64,000 nucleotides of DNA, taken from CAKQOE01 sp051892195 (GTDB lineage: Bacteria > Bacillota > Clostridia > Peptostreptococcales > Anaerovoracaceae). The notes beneath the pieces were generated by a model that saw nothing but the letters and a program-made list of their open reading frames with translations, did not search any database and was not told where the DNA came from. The stretch is from assembly GCA_051892195.1 (NCBI GenBank), contig JBJFFZ010000141.1, positions 19,083-83,082 of the forward strand, written 5' to 3'. Position 1 is the first letter of the stretch; every line of letters begins with the position of its first letter. A program made the position numbers and the translations under genes. This document shows positions 41,239 through 49,467 of this stretch, in pieces.

Positions 41239-41922
41239 ATGTCAGAACTTATTCTTCAATGGCATGGACATGCGTGCTTTGAACTTTCATATGCAGGACA
41301 TTCCCTGGTAATCGATCCGTATTATCAGGTACCCGGCTATCCAAAGCTTGCCCTTGAGGCAGGTCAGGTGTTTGCCAGCCATACCCAGCACGACGATCAC
41401 GGATATTTTGATGCGGTGACTCTGGTGGAGCAGCCGGGAGAAAATCCTTTTTCTGTGGAGACCGTGGACACGTTTCATGACGGGGAAGGCGGAAGCCTCC
41501 GGGGTAACAATAAAATGACCATCTTTGAGGCGGGCGGAGTCCGCGTCGCCCATGTGGGGGATCTGGGACACGAGCTTTCTGAGGAACAGCTGGAGGCTAT
41601 CCGGGGGGTGGATATGGCCCTGATTCCGGTGGGAGGCTTTTACACCATCGATGGCGTTCAGGCCGCAGCCCTGGCAAAAGCCTGCGGCGCTTCCATTGTG
41701 GTTCCCATGCATTTTCGCAGAGACGGACGGGGCTTTGACGTGATCGCAGAGCCGGAGGTGTTTCTGAATGCCCTGGATGGCGGCATAGAAACCATGGAAG
41801 CGGATGACGGCATGATCCGGGTGAAGGACCGGCAGGCCTTCCTTTGCGTAAAAGGCGAAGAAAGGTGCATCGGCCTTGGCGACGGAAGACAGCATGCGGT
41901 TGTGCTGAATTTCTCCGAGTAA
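41239..41922 (+). CDS. MBL-fold metal-dependent hydrolase (UPF0173-like)
   Basis: Metallo-beta-lactamase-fold protein related to the UlaG/UPF0173 group; the substrate is unknown. Typical features are WHGHACFELSYAGHSLVIDPY at the start, SHTQHDDHGYFD as the HxxDH-type metal motif, RVAHVGDLGHELSEEQLEAI, LIPVGGFYTID and VVPMHFRRDGRGFDV. Length 227 aa fits. The ATG at 41239 has AGGAAAGG about 12 bases before it. A small membrane protein gene follows 15 bases after the stop. Confidence 0.88.
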   Translation: MSELILQWHGHACFELSYAGHSLVIDPYYQVPGYPKLALEAGQVFASHTQHDDHGYFDAVTLVEQPGENPFSVETVDTFHDGEGGSLRGNNKMTIFEAGGVRVAHVGDLGHELSEEQLEAIRGVDMALIPVGGFYTIDGVQAAALAKACGASIVVPMHFRRDGRGFDVIAEPEVFLNALDGGIETMEADDGMIRVKDRQAFLCVKGEERCIGLGDGRQHAVVLNFSE

Positions 41923-41937
41923 AGAAGAATTCAACAG

Positions 41938-42435
41938 ATGGGGGTTAGAGAAGCAATGCTTGAAGCAATCGAAGCCAGCTATTTCGGGAAAATGCTTGTG
42001 ACCTTTGTGGTCTCCATGGCTCCGGTGGTGGAGCTTCGGGGGGGAATTCCCTTTGGAGCCGCTCTGGGACTGGATCCGCTGAGCGCTGCAGCTGCAGCGG
42101 TACTGGGCAATCTGGTGCCGGTGCCGTTTATCATTCTTTTTGTCCGCTATGTGTTTGCCTGGCTGAAGCGGTTTCCGCGGTTGGGCAGTCTGGTGGAACG
42201 GATGGAGAAGAAGGCACACCTGAAAAGCAGGACCGTAATGAAATACCAGAAGGTGGGGCTCTGCATCCTGGTGGCCATCCCTCTGCCAGGAACCGGCGCC
42301 TGGACCGGGGCCCTTGTTGCAGCCATTATGGACATGCGCCTGAAGCGGGCGGTGCCCCCCATCGTTGCGGGGGTGCTCATCGCAGCGGGGATTGTGTCCT
42401 GCATCACCTACGGGCTCATAGCGGCTTTGTTTTAA
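41938..42435 (+). CDS. Small multi-drug export family membrane protein (COG2426)
   Basis: A 165-aa protein with about four hydrophobic segments. The N-terminal part (VVSMAPVVELRGGIPFGAALGL) and the middle VAIPLPGTGAWTGALVAAIMDMRLKRA are characteristic of the small multi-drug export/COG2426 family, whose transport role is not well established. The start may be the ATG at 41938 or one at 41956; neither has a strong ribosome binding site. It follows the MBL-fold gene closely and ends at a clear terminator. Confidence 0.8.
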   Translation: MGVREAMLEAIEASYFGKMLVTFVVSMAPVVELRGGIPFGAALGLDPLSAAAAAVLGNLVPVPFIILFVRYVFAWLKRFPRLGSLVERMEKKAHLKSRTVMKYQKVGLCILVAIPLPGTGAWTGALVAAIMDMRLKRAVPPIVAGVLIAAGIVSCITYGLIAALF

Positions 42436-42444
42436 ACAGGAAAG

Positions 42445-42471
42445 CTGTCGCAGATGTGCGGCAGTTTTTTT
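42445..42471 (+). terminator. Intrinsic terminator after the COG2426 gene
   Basis: CTGTCGCA/TGCGGCAG stem with a GATG loop and T7 tail. Confidence 0.85.
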
Positions 42472-42493
42472 GTGCCCGGGGACCGGGCGAATG

Positions 42494-42569
42494 TGAATAA
42501 AGATAAAAAAACATGTATAAATATACGAAAAAACGAGAATAAATATACACATTTGTGAATGTTTATGCT
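42494..42569 (+). promoter_or_regulatory. Array of four ARG-box-like sites upstream of nhaC
   Basis: Four AT-rich imperfect palindromes of form TGnAT-wwww-ATnCA: TGAATAAAGATAAA (42494), TGTATAAATATACG (42514), AGAATAAATATACA (42536), TGAATGTTTATGCT (42556). Start-to-start distances are 20, 22 and 20 bp, the spacing of tandem ArgR/AhrC boxes. The third and fourth lie where a promoter would be (TATTCT at 42569). Binding by ArgR is inference; AT-rich sequence raises the chance of accidental matches. Confidence 0.5.
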
Positions 42570-42626
42570 ATTCTATGGAAGACACGTTTGCAATCATGTT
42601 AAATCATTGAAAGAGGAAAGATTTTT

Positions 42627-44090
42627 ATGGAAAAAGAAACAAAGCAGAAAAAGGAGCCGCGGCAGCCGAAGATTTTTCATTCGGCCATTGCCTTCGGCAT
42701 CCTTATTGCCGCAATGGCAGTAGGGATTATTGTATTTGGAACCGACGTTCACGTTCCTATGTTTATCGGCGTTGTTGCAGCCGCCTGCATGGCCCTGTAT
42801 CTGGGGTTCAGCTGGGAATTTATTGAAAAATCCATGATGGACGGCATCTACAACGCGCTTCAGGCAGTTATGATCCTGATCATTGTCGGGATTCTTGTAG
42901 GGGTGTGGATCGTAGGGGGCATCGTTCCTGCCATGATCTACTACGGACTGAAGCTTCTGTCGCCGTCTGTCTTCCTGGTGGCAGCCCTTCTGATCTGCTC
43001 CATTACATCTCTGGCCACCGGTACTGCGTGGGGAACCATGAGTACCATGGGTCTGGCCCTTATGGGCATCGCTCTGGGGCTTGGTATTCCGGCTCCTATG
43101 GCAGCAGGCGCCATTATTTCCGGCGCTTACTTCGGCGACAAGATGTCTCCGCTGTCTGATACCACAAACCTCGCTCCTGCCATGGCAGGCACCGATGTGT
43201 TTACCCATGTAAAGTTCATGATTCTTCCGACGGCCATCGCCTACGGCATCGCCATCGTGTCCTTTGCTGTCATGGGCGTTTCCTACGCCAACAGCGGAGC
43301 AGCCGCAGACGTATCCGCCGTGGCGGAGATGAGCGACGGCCTTGCAGCCATGTTCAACATCAACCCGGTGCTCCTGCTTCCGCCGCTGATTGTCATTCTG
43401 GCAGTGGCGCTGAAGATCCCGGCCATTCCGGGCATCACCATCGGCATCATCGCAGGGGGCATCATCGGCATGATCTTCCAGGGCAGCGACTGCACCTTCG
43501 GCGCCATTCTGGACTGCGGCATGAACGGATTCACCTGCGAAAGCGGCGTGGAAGCCATCGATAACCTCCTGAGCACCGGCGGTATCAACAACATGCTCTA
43601 TTCCGTATCCCTGACCATCATCGCCATGATGTTCGGCGGAATCATGGAAAAGACGAGAATGCTGGACGCTCTGGTGGCAAAGATCGTAAAGATGGTAAAG
43701 AAGCCGGTATCCCTGGTCATCGCCACGGAAGCAACCTGCATCCTGAGCAACGCCACCATGCCGGAACAGTACATCTCCCTGGTTGTTCCTGGCAGAATGT
43801 ATGCAGAGACTTACCGTGAACGGGGCCTCCACCCAAAGACCCTTTCCAACGCACTGGAAAGCGCCGGCACCGTAACCTCCGCACTGATTCCGTGGAACAC
43901 CTGCGGGGTATTTATCCTGGGAACACTGGGAATTTCAACCTTCGAGTACTTCCCGTATGCGATTTTCAACATCGCTGTTCCGATTACAACCATCGTGCTG
44001 GCATTCTTCGGCCTCACCATCGCAGACAAGGACGGCGTGAGAATGACAAAGCGGGCTCAGGCAAAGAAGGCTGCGGCTCAGAATGCATAA
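42627..44090 (+). CDS. nhaC: NhaC-family antiporter
   Basis: Polytopic membrane protein of the NhaC ion-transporter family, which includes Na+/H+ antiporters and also malate/lactate and amino-acid exchangers. About twelve hydrophobic segments are visible, with signatures LIIVGILVGVWIVGGIVPAMIYYGL, SLATGTAWGTMSTMG, GAIISGAYFGDKMSPLSDTTNLAPAM, and the C-terminal ESAGTVTSALIPWNTCGVFI. Length 487 aa is typical. AGAGGAAAG precedes the ATG. The upstream ARG-box-like array hints that the substrate might be arginine or a related amine rather than only sodium; that is inference. Confidence 0.87.
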   Translation: MEKETKQKKEPRQPKIFHSAIAFGILIAAMAVGIIVFGTDVHVPMFIGVVAAACMALYLGFSWEFIEKSMMDGIYNALQAVMILIIVGILVGVWIVGGIVPAMIYYGLKLLSPSVFLVAALLICSITSLATGTAWGTMSTMGLALMGIALGLGIPAPMAAGAIISGAYFGDKMSPLSDTTNLAPAMAGTDVFTHVKFMILPTAIAYGIAIVSFAVMGVSYANSGAAADVSAVAEMSDGLAAMFNINPVLLLPPLIVILAVALKIPAIPGITIGIIAGGIIGMIFQGSDCTFGAILDCGMNGFTCESGVEAIDNLLSTGGINNMLYSVSLTIIAMMFGGIMEKTRMLDALVAKIVKMVKKPVSLVIATEATCILSNATMPEQYISLVVPGRMYAETYRERGLHPKTLSNALESAGTVTSALIPWNTCGVFILGTLGISTFEYFPYAIFNIAVPITTIVLAFFGLTIADKDGVRMTKRAQAKKAAAQNA

Positions 44091-44142
44091 GAAGCGCATG
44101 CATTATAAATAAAAAATTAATAATTTCAGAGAATAGTTCACA

Positions 44143-44183
44143 GGAGGGCTGCCTTTCCCAAAAACGGGAGGGCAGCCCTCTTT
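44143..44183 (+). terminator. Hairpin terminator after nhaC
   Basis: GAGGGCTGCC pairs with GGCAGCCCTC, extended by TTCCC/GGGAG with a small mismatch; only TTT follows. From 44184 to 44300 no gene or clear signal was found. Confidence 0.6.
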
Positions 44184-44301
44184 GCATCTGCCAGGCAGAT
44201 GCTCCGGCGCCATAGCCGCTGAATTCCGGCCCTTTGCAGGGATTCGGCCCTGATACATTCCTGCTTTATCTCTCATTAAGGAATGCTTAAGATTTTTTCT
44301 G

Positions 44302-44331
44302 TTGACGGTGTACTACCCATAATAGTACACT
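44302..44331 (+). promoter_or_regulatory. Promoter and YtrA-type operator of the ABC operon
   Basis: TTGACG (44302-44307), 18-bp spacer, TACACT (44326-44331). The spacer and -10 are filled by a perfect 8-bp inverted repeat GTGTACTA/TAGTACAC (44308-44330). This is GTGTA-N13-TACAC, the known operator form of B. subtilis YtrA (AGTGTA-N13-TACACT). The gene just downstream encodes a YtrA-like repressor, so autoregulation is likely. Confidence 0.75.
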
Positions 44332-44388
44332 ACAGACAGGCGGGGAAGACCTGCAGTAAAGAAAACCTGCGAAAGGAGGAAATCAGTT

Positions 44389-44772
44389 TTGTTCCAGTTG
44401 GATCTTAAGAGCAGAAAGTCCATCTACGAACAGGTCGTGGACAATGTGAAGGAAATGATCATCACAGGGGTGCTTCCTTCCGAAACCAGACTGCCGTCTG
44501 TTCGTGAAATGTCAAAGACTTTGACGGTGAACCCCAACACGGTTCAAAAGGCGTATCGGGAATTAGAGCATCAGGGGTATATCTACACGGTCGCCGGTCT
44601 TGGATGCTTTGTCACTGTAAGAGAAGAACAGGAGATTGATAAAAAGAGAGTGGAGCAGATTATGGAAGAGCTTGTTTCACTGATCCGGGAGCTCATGTAT
44701 CTTGGAGTTTCCCCAGGGGAGATCAGAAAAAAGATCGATGAAATCTACGCAGAAGGAGGTGTGCAGAGTTGA
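44389..44772 (+). CDS. GntR-family regulator, YtrA subfamily
   Basis: Short (127 aa) GntR-type repressor. The winged helix spans YEQVVDNVKEMIITGVLPSETRLPSVREMSKTLTVNPNTVQKAYRELEHQGYI, and a short helical tail follows in place of a large ligand domain, as in YtrA. The start is a TTG with GAAAGGAGGAAA upstream. The stop overlaps the ABC ATPase start by four bases. It should bind the perfect palindrome in its own promoter and so control the ABC transporter genes; B. subtilis YtrA responds to cell-wall-active antibiotics, but the signal here is unknown. Confidence 0.9.
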   Translation: MFQLDLKSRKSIYEQVVDNVKEMIITGVLPSETRLPSVREMSKTLTVNPNTVQKAYRELEHQGYIYTVAGLGCFVTVREEQEIDKKRVEQIMEELVSLIRELMYLGVSPGEIRKKIDEIYAEGGVQS

Positions 44773-45671
44773 TCACTGTTAAGAATGTCTTCAAGTCCTT
44801 TGATGACCATCAGGCACTGAAAGACCTGAGCATTACGGTAGGCAAAGGATCCATCTACGGCCTGGTGGGAACCAACGGCTCCGGAAAGACCACCATCATC
44901 AAGCACCTTACTGGAATACTCAAGCAGGATTCCGGAGAAATCCTTTTTGACGGAGAGCCGGTCTTTGAGAATACAGAGCTCAAGAAAAAGCTGGGCTTTA
45001 TTCCGGACGATCTCAGCTATCTTGCCACCTTTACCATGAAGGACGCAGTAAAGTACTATCAGTCCGTGTATCCGGTCTGGGATCAGGAGCGGTTTGACGA
45101 AATGATCCGCAAGTTCGGTCTGGGCAGCCGCAAAAAAATCCACAGCTTCTCCAAGGGGATGCAGAAGCAGGCGGCCTTTATCCTGACCATGTGCACCCAT
45201 CCGGAGTATCTGATTTTAGATGAGCCCATCGACGGGCTTGACCCCATCATCCGCAAGCTGGTGTGGAAATACATCATCGACGACGTTTCCGAGTCTCAGA
45301 TGACCGTGCTGGTTTCCTCCCACAACCTGAGAGAGATGGAGGGCATCTGCGACTGCATCGGCATTCTGGACAAGGGGGAAATGAAAATCGAACGGGATCT
45401 GGACGAGCTGAAATCAGACATTCACAAGATCCAGGTGGCCTACAGCGATGACGGAGACCACACAAAGAAATTTACGCAGCTCAATGTGCTTCATCATGAG
45501 CAGCGAGGCAGCGTGGACCTGCTGATCGTGCGAAACGAGCGGGAATATGTCAGAAGAGTCATTGACAGCGGCCGGCCGCTGATCTTTGATCTCCTTCCTC
45601 TGACACTGGAAGAAATCTTCATTTATGAACTGGGAGGTGACAATTATGAGATCCGCGACATCATATTTTAA
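44769..45671 (+). CDS. ABC transporter ATP-binding protein
   Basis: ATPase subunit of the YtrA-controlled exporter. Walker A GTNGSGKTT near residue 37, a Q-loop region GFIPDDLSYL, signature SFSKGMQKQA (a divergent form of LSGGQ), Walker B YLILDEPIDGLDP and H-loop VLVSSHNLREME. The C-terminal about 80 residues are an extension without a known domain. Start TTG at 44769 overlaps the regulator stop, with GAAGGAGGTG upstream. The permease gene overlaps its end by 26 bases. Confidence 0.92.
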   Translation: MITVKNVFKSFDDHQALKDLSITVGKGSIYGLVGTNGSGKTTIIKHLTGILKQDSGEILFDGEPVFENTELKKKLGFIPDDLSYLATFTMKDAVKYYQSVYPVWDQERFDEMIRKFGLGSRKKIHSFSKGMQKQAAFILTMCTHPEYLILDEPIDGLDPIIRKLVWKYIIDDVSESQMTVLVSSHNLREMEGICDCIGILDKGEMKIERDLDELKSDIHKIQVAYSDDGDHTKKFTQLNVLHHEQRGSVDLLIVRNEREYVRRVIDSGRPLIFDLLPLTLEEIFIYELGGDNYEIRDIIF

Positions 45672-47847
45672 AATTTCACCTGCCGTAATCAGGGACGACC
45701 TGAAACGCTTCTGGGCGGTACCGGTGTTTTCCTTTGTATTTCTGTTCTTCAGCTGCATTTTTTATCTGCTGATGAATATGAAGGATCTTGACAACATCGA
45801 CAACATCTATCTGGTGCGGTATGTGGATAACCTGCTGACCGGACAGAATGCCGCAGTGCTGGTGGATCTGTGCGCCGTTTCCGTGCTTTCGGTTCTCCTG
45901 GTATTCCGGTATCTTCACAACACGGGCCATGTGCTGGCGGTGCATTCTCAGCCATTTACCAGAGCGACGCTTATGAACAGCCACACGGTATCATGCATCA
46001 TATTTACCATAACACCGATTCTGTTAATCGGACTGATTCTTCTGGTCATCGCCCGTCCGTGCTACTACAGCCAGATGTATTACGCAGCTCCGGAGGATAT
46101 GGTCAACGTCTTTGCCAGAACCGGAGTTCTGCGGTGGATGCTGGAGTGCGCCGTCTGCGCCCTGTTTGTGATTGCCGTGTCCATTATCGGCGGCATGGCC
46201 ACAGGGACTTCCTTCCACCACGCAGTGGCAGCCCTGGGATTTAACGGCGTGCTTCCGCTTTGCACAGGAATGCTGACCTTATATTTTGAAAAGTACTTAT
46301 TCGGTTATACAACGCCAAACTGGCTGGAGCCTGTAGTAATGCATATGAGCCCGGTTCTCAAGGATATTGATTCCGGCTTTATGTCCGGCCTGAACATCCT
46401 GTACTTCCTCGCACTGACGGTTCTCCTTTATGCAGGAGCCATGGCTCTGTACTACAGAAGAAAGCTGGAGCGGGCAGGAGAAGGCATCGTCTTTAAGGCC
46501 TTTGATGTTGCCATTACGCTGGTCTTCGGCTATCTGGGCATGACCAGCGTGGGCATGACCTTCAGCGCCATCTTTGACCAGTCTGCAGGAGCCACTGCAG
46601 TAGGTTATGTGGTGGGTGCACTGCTGGGCATGCTGGTGATCCGCATGATTATCATGAAGTCTGTCAAGATCTTCAACCGGGGAACGGCCATCCTTCTCGG
46701 CGTCTACCTGGTGATCGCTGCGGTGTTCCTGGCAGGTCTCATCTTTGACCTTACGGGCTACGAAAAAAGAGTTCCGCAGAACGCAACCCACGTAACCATG
46801 GAAACAGGTCTGCTGGAGTTCAGCAATGGCCGACAGATGCCTTACAATGACCCGGATGCCGTGGAACAGGTAAAGGCTCTGCATCAGTATGTGGTGAATC
46901 ATAAGGATGAATGCCAGGCTGCCACTGAGACGGAACAGATTGAATACTATGAGGACTACGATTATTCTTTCGGTGAAGACATGGTCTATCTGGAATTCAG
47001 CTACTACACGGGAGAGCCGGGCGCAAAGGAGGCAAAGCTGACAGAGCGCAGAAACTACCGCGTTCCTGTCTATCTCCTGCTGCAGAGCGAGGAAATGGAA
47101 ACCCTCTTTGACTCCGGTTCCTGGGGGAAGGCTGTGGAAACGCGGTTTGAAGAAATAAAGAACATCCGCAGCGCCAACATCAACTCCGGCGCATACGAAC
47201 GGGGCAGTGCCTACGGTACAGAGCAGGATGCGTATCTGTGCACCGATCCTGAAAAGCTTGCATCCCTGACCGCTGCACTGAAGGCAGACTATGCAGGCAT
47301 CACAACGGAAAAGCTGAAGGAATCCTACAACCGTCCGATTCTCGGATGCGTTTCCCTCAATTATGTGGATAACAGCACTGCAACTGAAACAGAGCTGTCT
47401 GAGGAGGGTAAAATCGCATACACGAAGGAGGCGGCGGACACTTATCTTTCCGCATATTTCGAAATCTATCCGTACTTTACCAATACCATTGCCTGGATTC
47501 AGGAAAACGGCTACGGCTCCATGCTGCAGCTGGATCTTTCCAGAATCGCCGGGGCTGTAGTGACCTCCATCACCGACGGCATTCCGGATGTAAGGACCGA
47601 GTCCTGGTATGACAGCGGCGTATTCCCGGCCTTTGAGCAGGGAGCGGTGACCATCACCGACCCGCAGAAGCTTCTGGTTCTGTTTGAAAACTGCAGATCC
47701 CATACAGCCTTCGGGCCGCTGAAGGAGCTCAGCACTGGAGACGACAACATCTACGCCATCCGCTTCTACGAATCCACAGGAATCGACGGACAGAAAGAAC
47801 TGAACAGCTGGCTGGACGCCTACATCGACGGAAAATATCTTCAGTAA
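45646..47847 (+). CDS. ABC transporter permease with large extracytoplasmic domain
   Basis: Membrane subunit (733 aa) paired with the preceding ATPase. About six or seven hydrophobic segments in the first 370 residues (for example VPVFSFVFLFFSCIFYLL, ILLIGLILLVIA, GTAILLGVYLVIAAVFLAGLIFDL) are followed by about 360 mostly polar residues, probably outside the membrane, with several Tyr-rich acidic stretches (EYYEDYDYSF). Strong ribosome binding site GGGAGGTGA before the ATG at 45646. The substrate is unknown; control by a YtrA-type repressor suggests envelope stress or peptide antibiotics. A strong terminator follows. Confidence 0.82.
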   Translation: MRSATSYFKISPAVIRDDLKRFWAVPVFSFVFLFFSCIFYLLMNMKDLDNIDNIYLVRYVDNLLTGQNAAVLVDLCAVSVLSVLLVFRYLHNTGHVLAVHSQPFTRATLMNSHTVSCIIFTITPILLIGLILLVIARPCYYSQMYYAAPEDMVNVFARTGVLRWMLECAVCALFVIAVSIIGGMATGTSFHHAVAALGFNGVLPLCTGMLTLYFEKYLFGYTTPNWLEPVVMHMSPVLKDIDSGFMSGLNILYFLALTVLLYAGAMALYYRRKLERAGEGIVFKAFDVAITLVFGYLGMTSVGMTFSAIFDQSAGATAVGYVVGALLGMLVIRMIIMKSVKIFNRGTAILLGVYLVIAAVFLAGLIFDLTGYEKRVPQNATHVTMETGLLEFSNGRQMPYNDPDAVEQVKALHQYVVNHKDECQAATETEQIEYYEDYDYSFGEDMVYLEFSYYTGEPGAKEAKLTERRNYRVPVYLLLQSEEMETLFDSGSWGKAVETRFEEIKNIRSANINSGAYERGSAYGTEQDAYLCTDPEKLASLTAALKADYAGITTEKLKESYNRPILGCVSLNYVDNSTATETELSEEGKIAYTKEAADTYLSAYFEIYPYFTNTIAWIQENGYGSMLQLDLSRIAGAVVTSITDGIPDVRTESWYDSGVFPAFEQGAVTITDPQKLLVLFENCRSHTAFGPLKELSTGDDNIYAIRFYESTGIDGQKELNSWLDAYIDGKYLQ

Positions 47848-47920
47848 TGGATAAGAAGCTGTAACGAACAAAAAAGACAGCGCTGCGTCCCGCAGCAAAA
47901 AAATAAAAACAAAACAGAAA

Positions 47921-47954
47921 AAACGGAGACCTTTTCCCGGGGTCTCCGTTTTTT
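47921..47954. terminator. Bidirectional terminator between permease and patB
   Basis: AAACGGAGACC/GGTCTCCGTTT, 11-bp perfect stem, T run on both strands. It lies between convergent genes. Confidence 0.88.
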
Positions 47955-48025
47955 CGGCTTTTGTACAGAGCTCCCCGGGTTCTGCAGCCTGCTGAGGAAA
48001 ATGGTGCAGAGAACCGGGACTGACC

Positions 48026-49195
48026 TTACCTGAGGGTTTTAAGGGTCTCCCGCAGGTTTTCCATGGCCTGCTGCACCAGGGAACGGGGACAGGCGATGTT
48101 GATCCGCTGAAAGCCCAGTCCCTCCGGTCCGAACATGGTGCCTCCGTCCAGCCACAGGCCGGCCCGGGTAATGAAGGCTTCCAGCTCTTCCTCCGTCAGG
48201 CCCAGCTGCCGCATGTCAAGCCACAGAAGGTAGGTGCCATCCGGCTCTATAAGGGAGATGCCGGGAAGCTCCTCCGTAAATCTGCGGACCAGGGCGATGT
48301 TTTCCCGCAGATAGCTCCGCAGCTCCTCAAGCCAGGAAAGGCCTTCCCGGTAAGCGGCCTCGCAGGCTGCCATCCCCATGACATTGGGACCCGGGGCGCT
48401 CTGGGTTGTCAGCTCCTTTTTGAAGCGCCGCCGGAGCGTTTCGTTTGGAATCATGATATTTGAAACCTGCAGTCCTGCCAGGTTAAAGGTCTTGCTGGGT
48501 GCGGTGCAGATCATGCAGATGTCTTCATATTCCGGTCCCAGACACGCAAAGCAGGTGTGGGGGTGATCCGACCACACAAAATCGCAGTGAATTTCATCGG
48601 AAATCACGGTGACGCCGTATTTGCGGCACAGGTCGCCCGCCCGGCGCAGCTCGTCCTTCGTCCACACCCGGCCTACGGGATTGTGGGGGCTGCAGAGAAT
48701 ATAAAGCTTCACCTGATGCTCTTTGATTTTGCGTTCCATATCTTCAAAATCCATTTCATACCGCCCGTCTGCAAGCTTCAGAGGGGAGTTCACCAGGGTC
48801 CGTCCGTTGTCACGGATCACGTTGCTGAAGGGATAGTACACCGGCCGGTTAATGAGGACTGCGTCGCCCGGCTCCGTAAAGGCCCGGACTCCTGCAGCCA
48901 GCGCAAAGACCACCCCCGGCGTGGTGACGATCCAGGGGCGCCGGGCCCCAAGGCCGAAGTGGTCCTTAAACCAGTCCATAACGGCTTCATAATAGGAATC
49001 CGGAATCAGTCCGTAGCCGAAAATTCCGTGCTCCACGCAGCGGCCAAGCCGCTGAAGCACCGGCGCAGGCGCCCGGAAGTCCATATCTGCAACCCACATG
49101 GGCAGCAGGCCCTCCGGTCTGTGAAAGACGGCAGAGCCGTCGTATTTTATGGATGCCGTCTGGTGACGGGAAATGAGTTCATCAAATGGATTCAT
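48026..49195 (-). CDS. patB: PatB/MalY-type cystathionine beta-lyase (class I/II aminotransferase fold)
   Basis: PLP enzyme that cleaves cystathionine (C-S beta-lyase); MalY-type proteins can also have regulatory roles. Characteristic parts: MWVADMDF near residue 33, VTTPGVVFALAAGVRAFTEPGD, NRPVYYPF, LCSPHNPVGRVW, VISDEIHCDFVW and the PLP-lysine motif TAPSKTFNLAGLQVSN near residue 232; the C-terminal Arg motif is FQRINIACPRS. Length 389 aa is standard. GAAGGAACC precedes the ATG at 49195. The leader carries a 9-bp inverted repeat (49234-49262). Divergent from sppA. Confidence 0.92.
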   Translation of the reverse strand: MNPFDELISRHQTASIKYDGSAVFHRPEGLLPMWVADMDFRAPAPVLQRLGRCVEHGIFGYGLIPDSYYEAVMDWFKDHFGLGARRPWIVTTPGVVFALAAGVRAFTEPGDAVLINRPVYYPFSNVIRDNGRTLVNSPLKLADGRYEMDFEDMERKIKEHQVKLYILCSPHNPVGRVWTKDELRRAGDLCRKYGVTVISDEIHCDFVWSDHPHTCFACLGPEYEDICMICTAPSKTFNLAGLQVSNIMIPNETLRRRFKKELTTQSAPGPNVMGMAACEAAYREGLSWLEELRSYLRENIALVRRFTEELPGISLIEPDGTYLLWLDMRQLGLTEEELEAFITRAGLWLDGGTMFGPEGLGFQRINIACPRSLVQQAMENLRETLKTLR

Positions 49196-49233
49196 GGCAG
49201 GTTCCTTCTTTCTTATTTCTGTTATTACTGTTC

Positions 49234-49262
49234 CTGCCGGATGGTCCGAAACTATCCGGCAG
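49234..49262 (-). promoter_or_regulatory. Inverted repeat in the patB leader
   Basis: CTGCCGGAT (49234-49242) and ATCCGGCAG (49254-49262) form a perfect 9-bp inverted repeat with an 11-base centre, about 40 bases before the patB start. No T run follows on either strand, so it is more like an operator or leader hairpin than a terminator. No regulator can be assigned. Confidence 0.4.
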
Positions 49263-49317
49263 CCTTATTTTAACAGATGAACCGGAAAAAGATTCCTGCC
49301 GGAGCAAAAAAATCTGC

Positions 49318-49346
49318 TTGATGTGGGGGAACAGGAATATTATGAT
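49318..49346 (+). promoter_or_regulatory. Sigma-A promoter for sppA
   Basis: TTGATG (49318-49323), 17-bp spacer, TATGAT (49341-49346). The leader of about 115 bases to sppA is GC-rich and likely folded, but matches no riboswitch I can name. Confidence 0.6.
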
Positions 49347-49467
49347 TAGCAGAGGCTGGCAGGGACGGAATTCCGCATTGGGGTCCGGAACTGTCCGGGG
49401 GAAAGGGACGCCGGCGCCTGCCGGCAGTGCAGAAGCATGCAGAAAAGAAAGGGGATTGTACGAAGCA

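Noticed and set aside
42594..43832. Minus-strand open frame (412 codons) opposite nhaC
   Set aside because: The product is extremely rich in His, Asp and Gly, the reflection of a hydrophobic membrane protein on the other strand.
46297..47898. Minus-strand open frame (533 codons) opposite the ABC permease
   Set aside because: The + strand gene has operon position, overlap with the ATPase and a strong ribosome binding site. The antisense frame has none and an unnatural composition.
49186..49467. Upstream extension of the sppA frame into patB
   Set aside because: It overlaps the patB start on the opposite strand and lies partly before the predicted sppA promoter; the SppA-like sequence starts near 49468.
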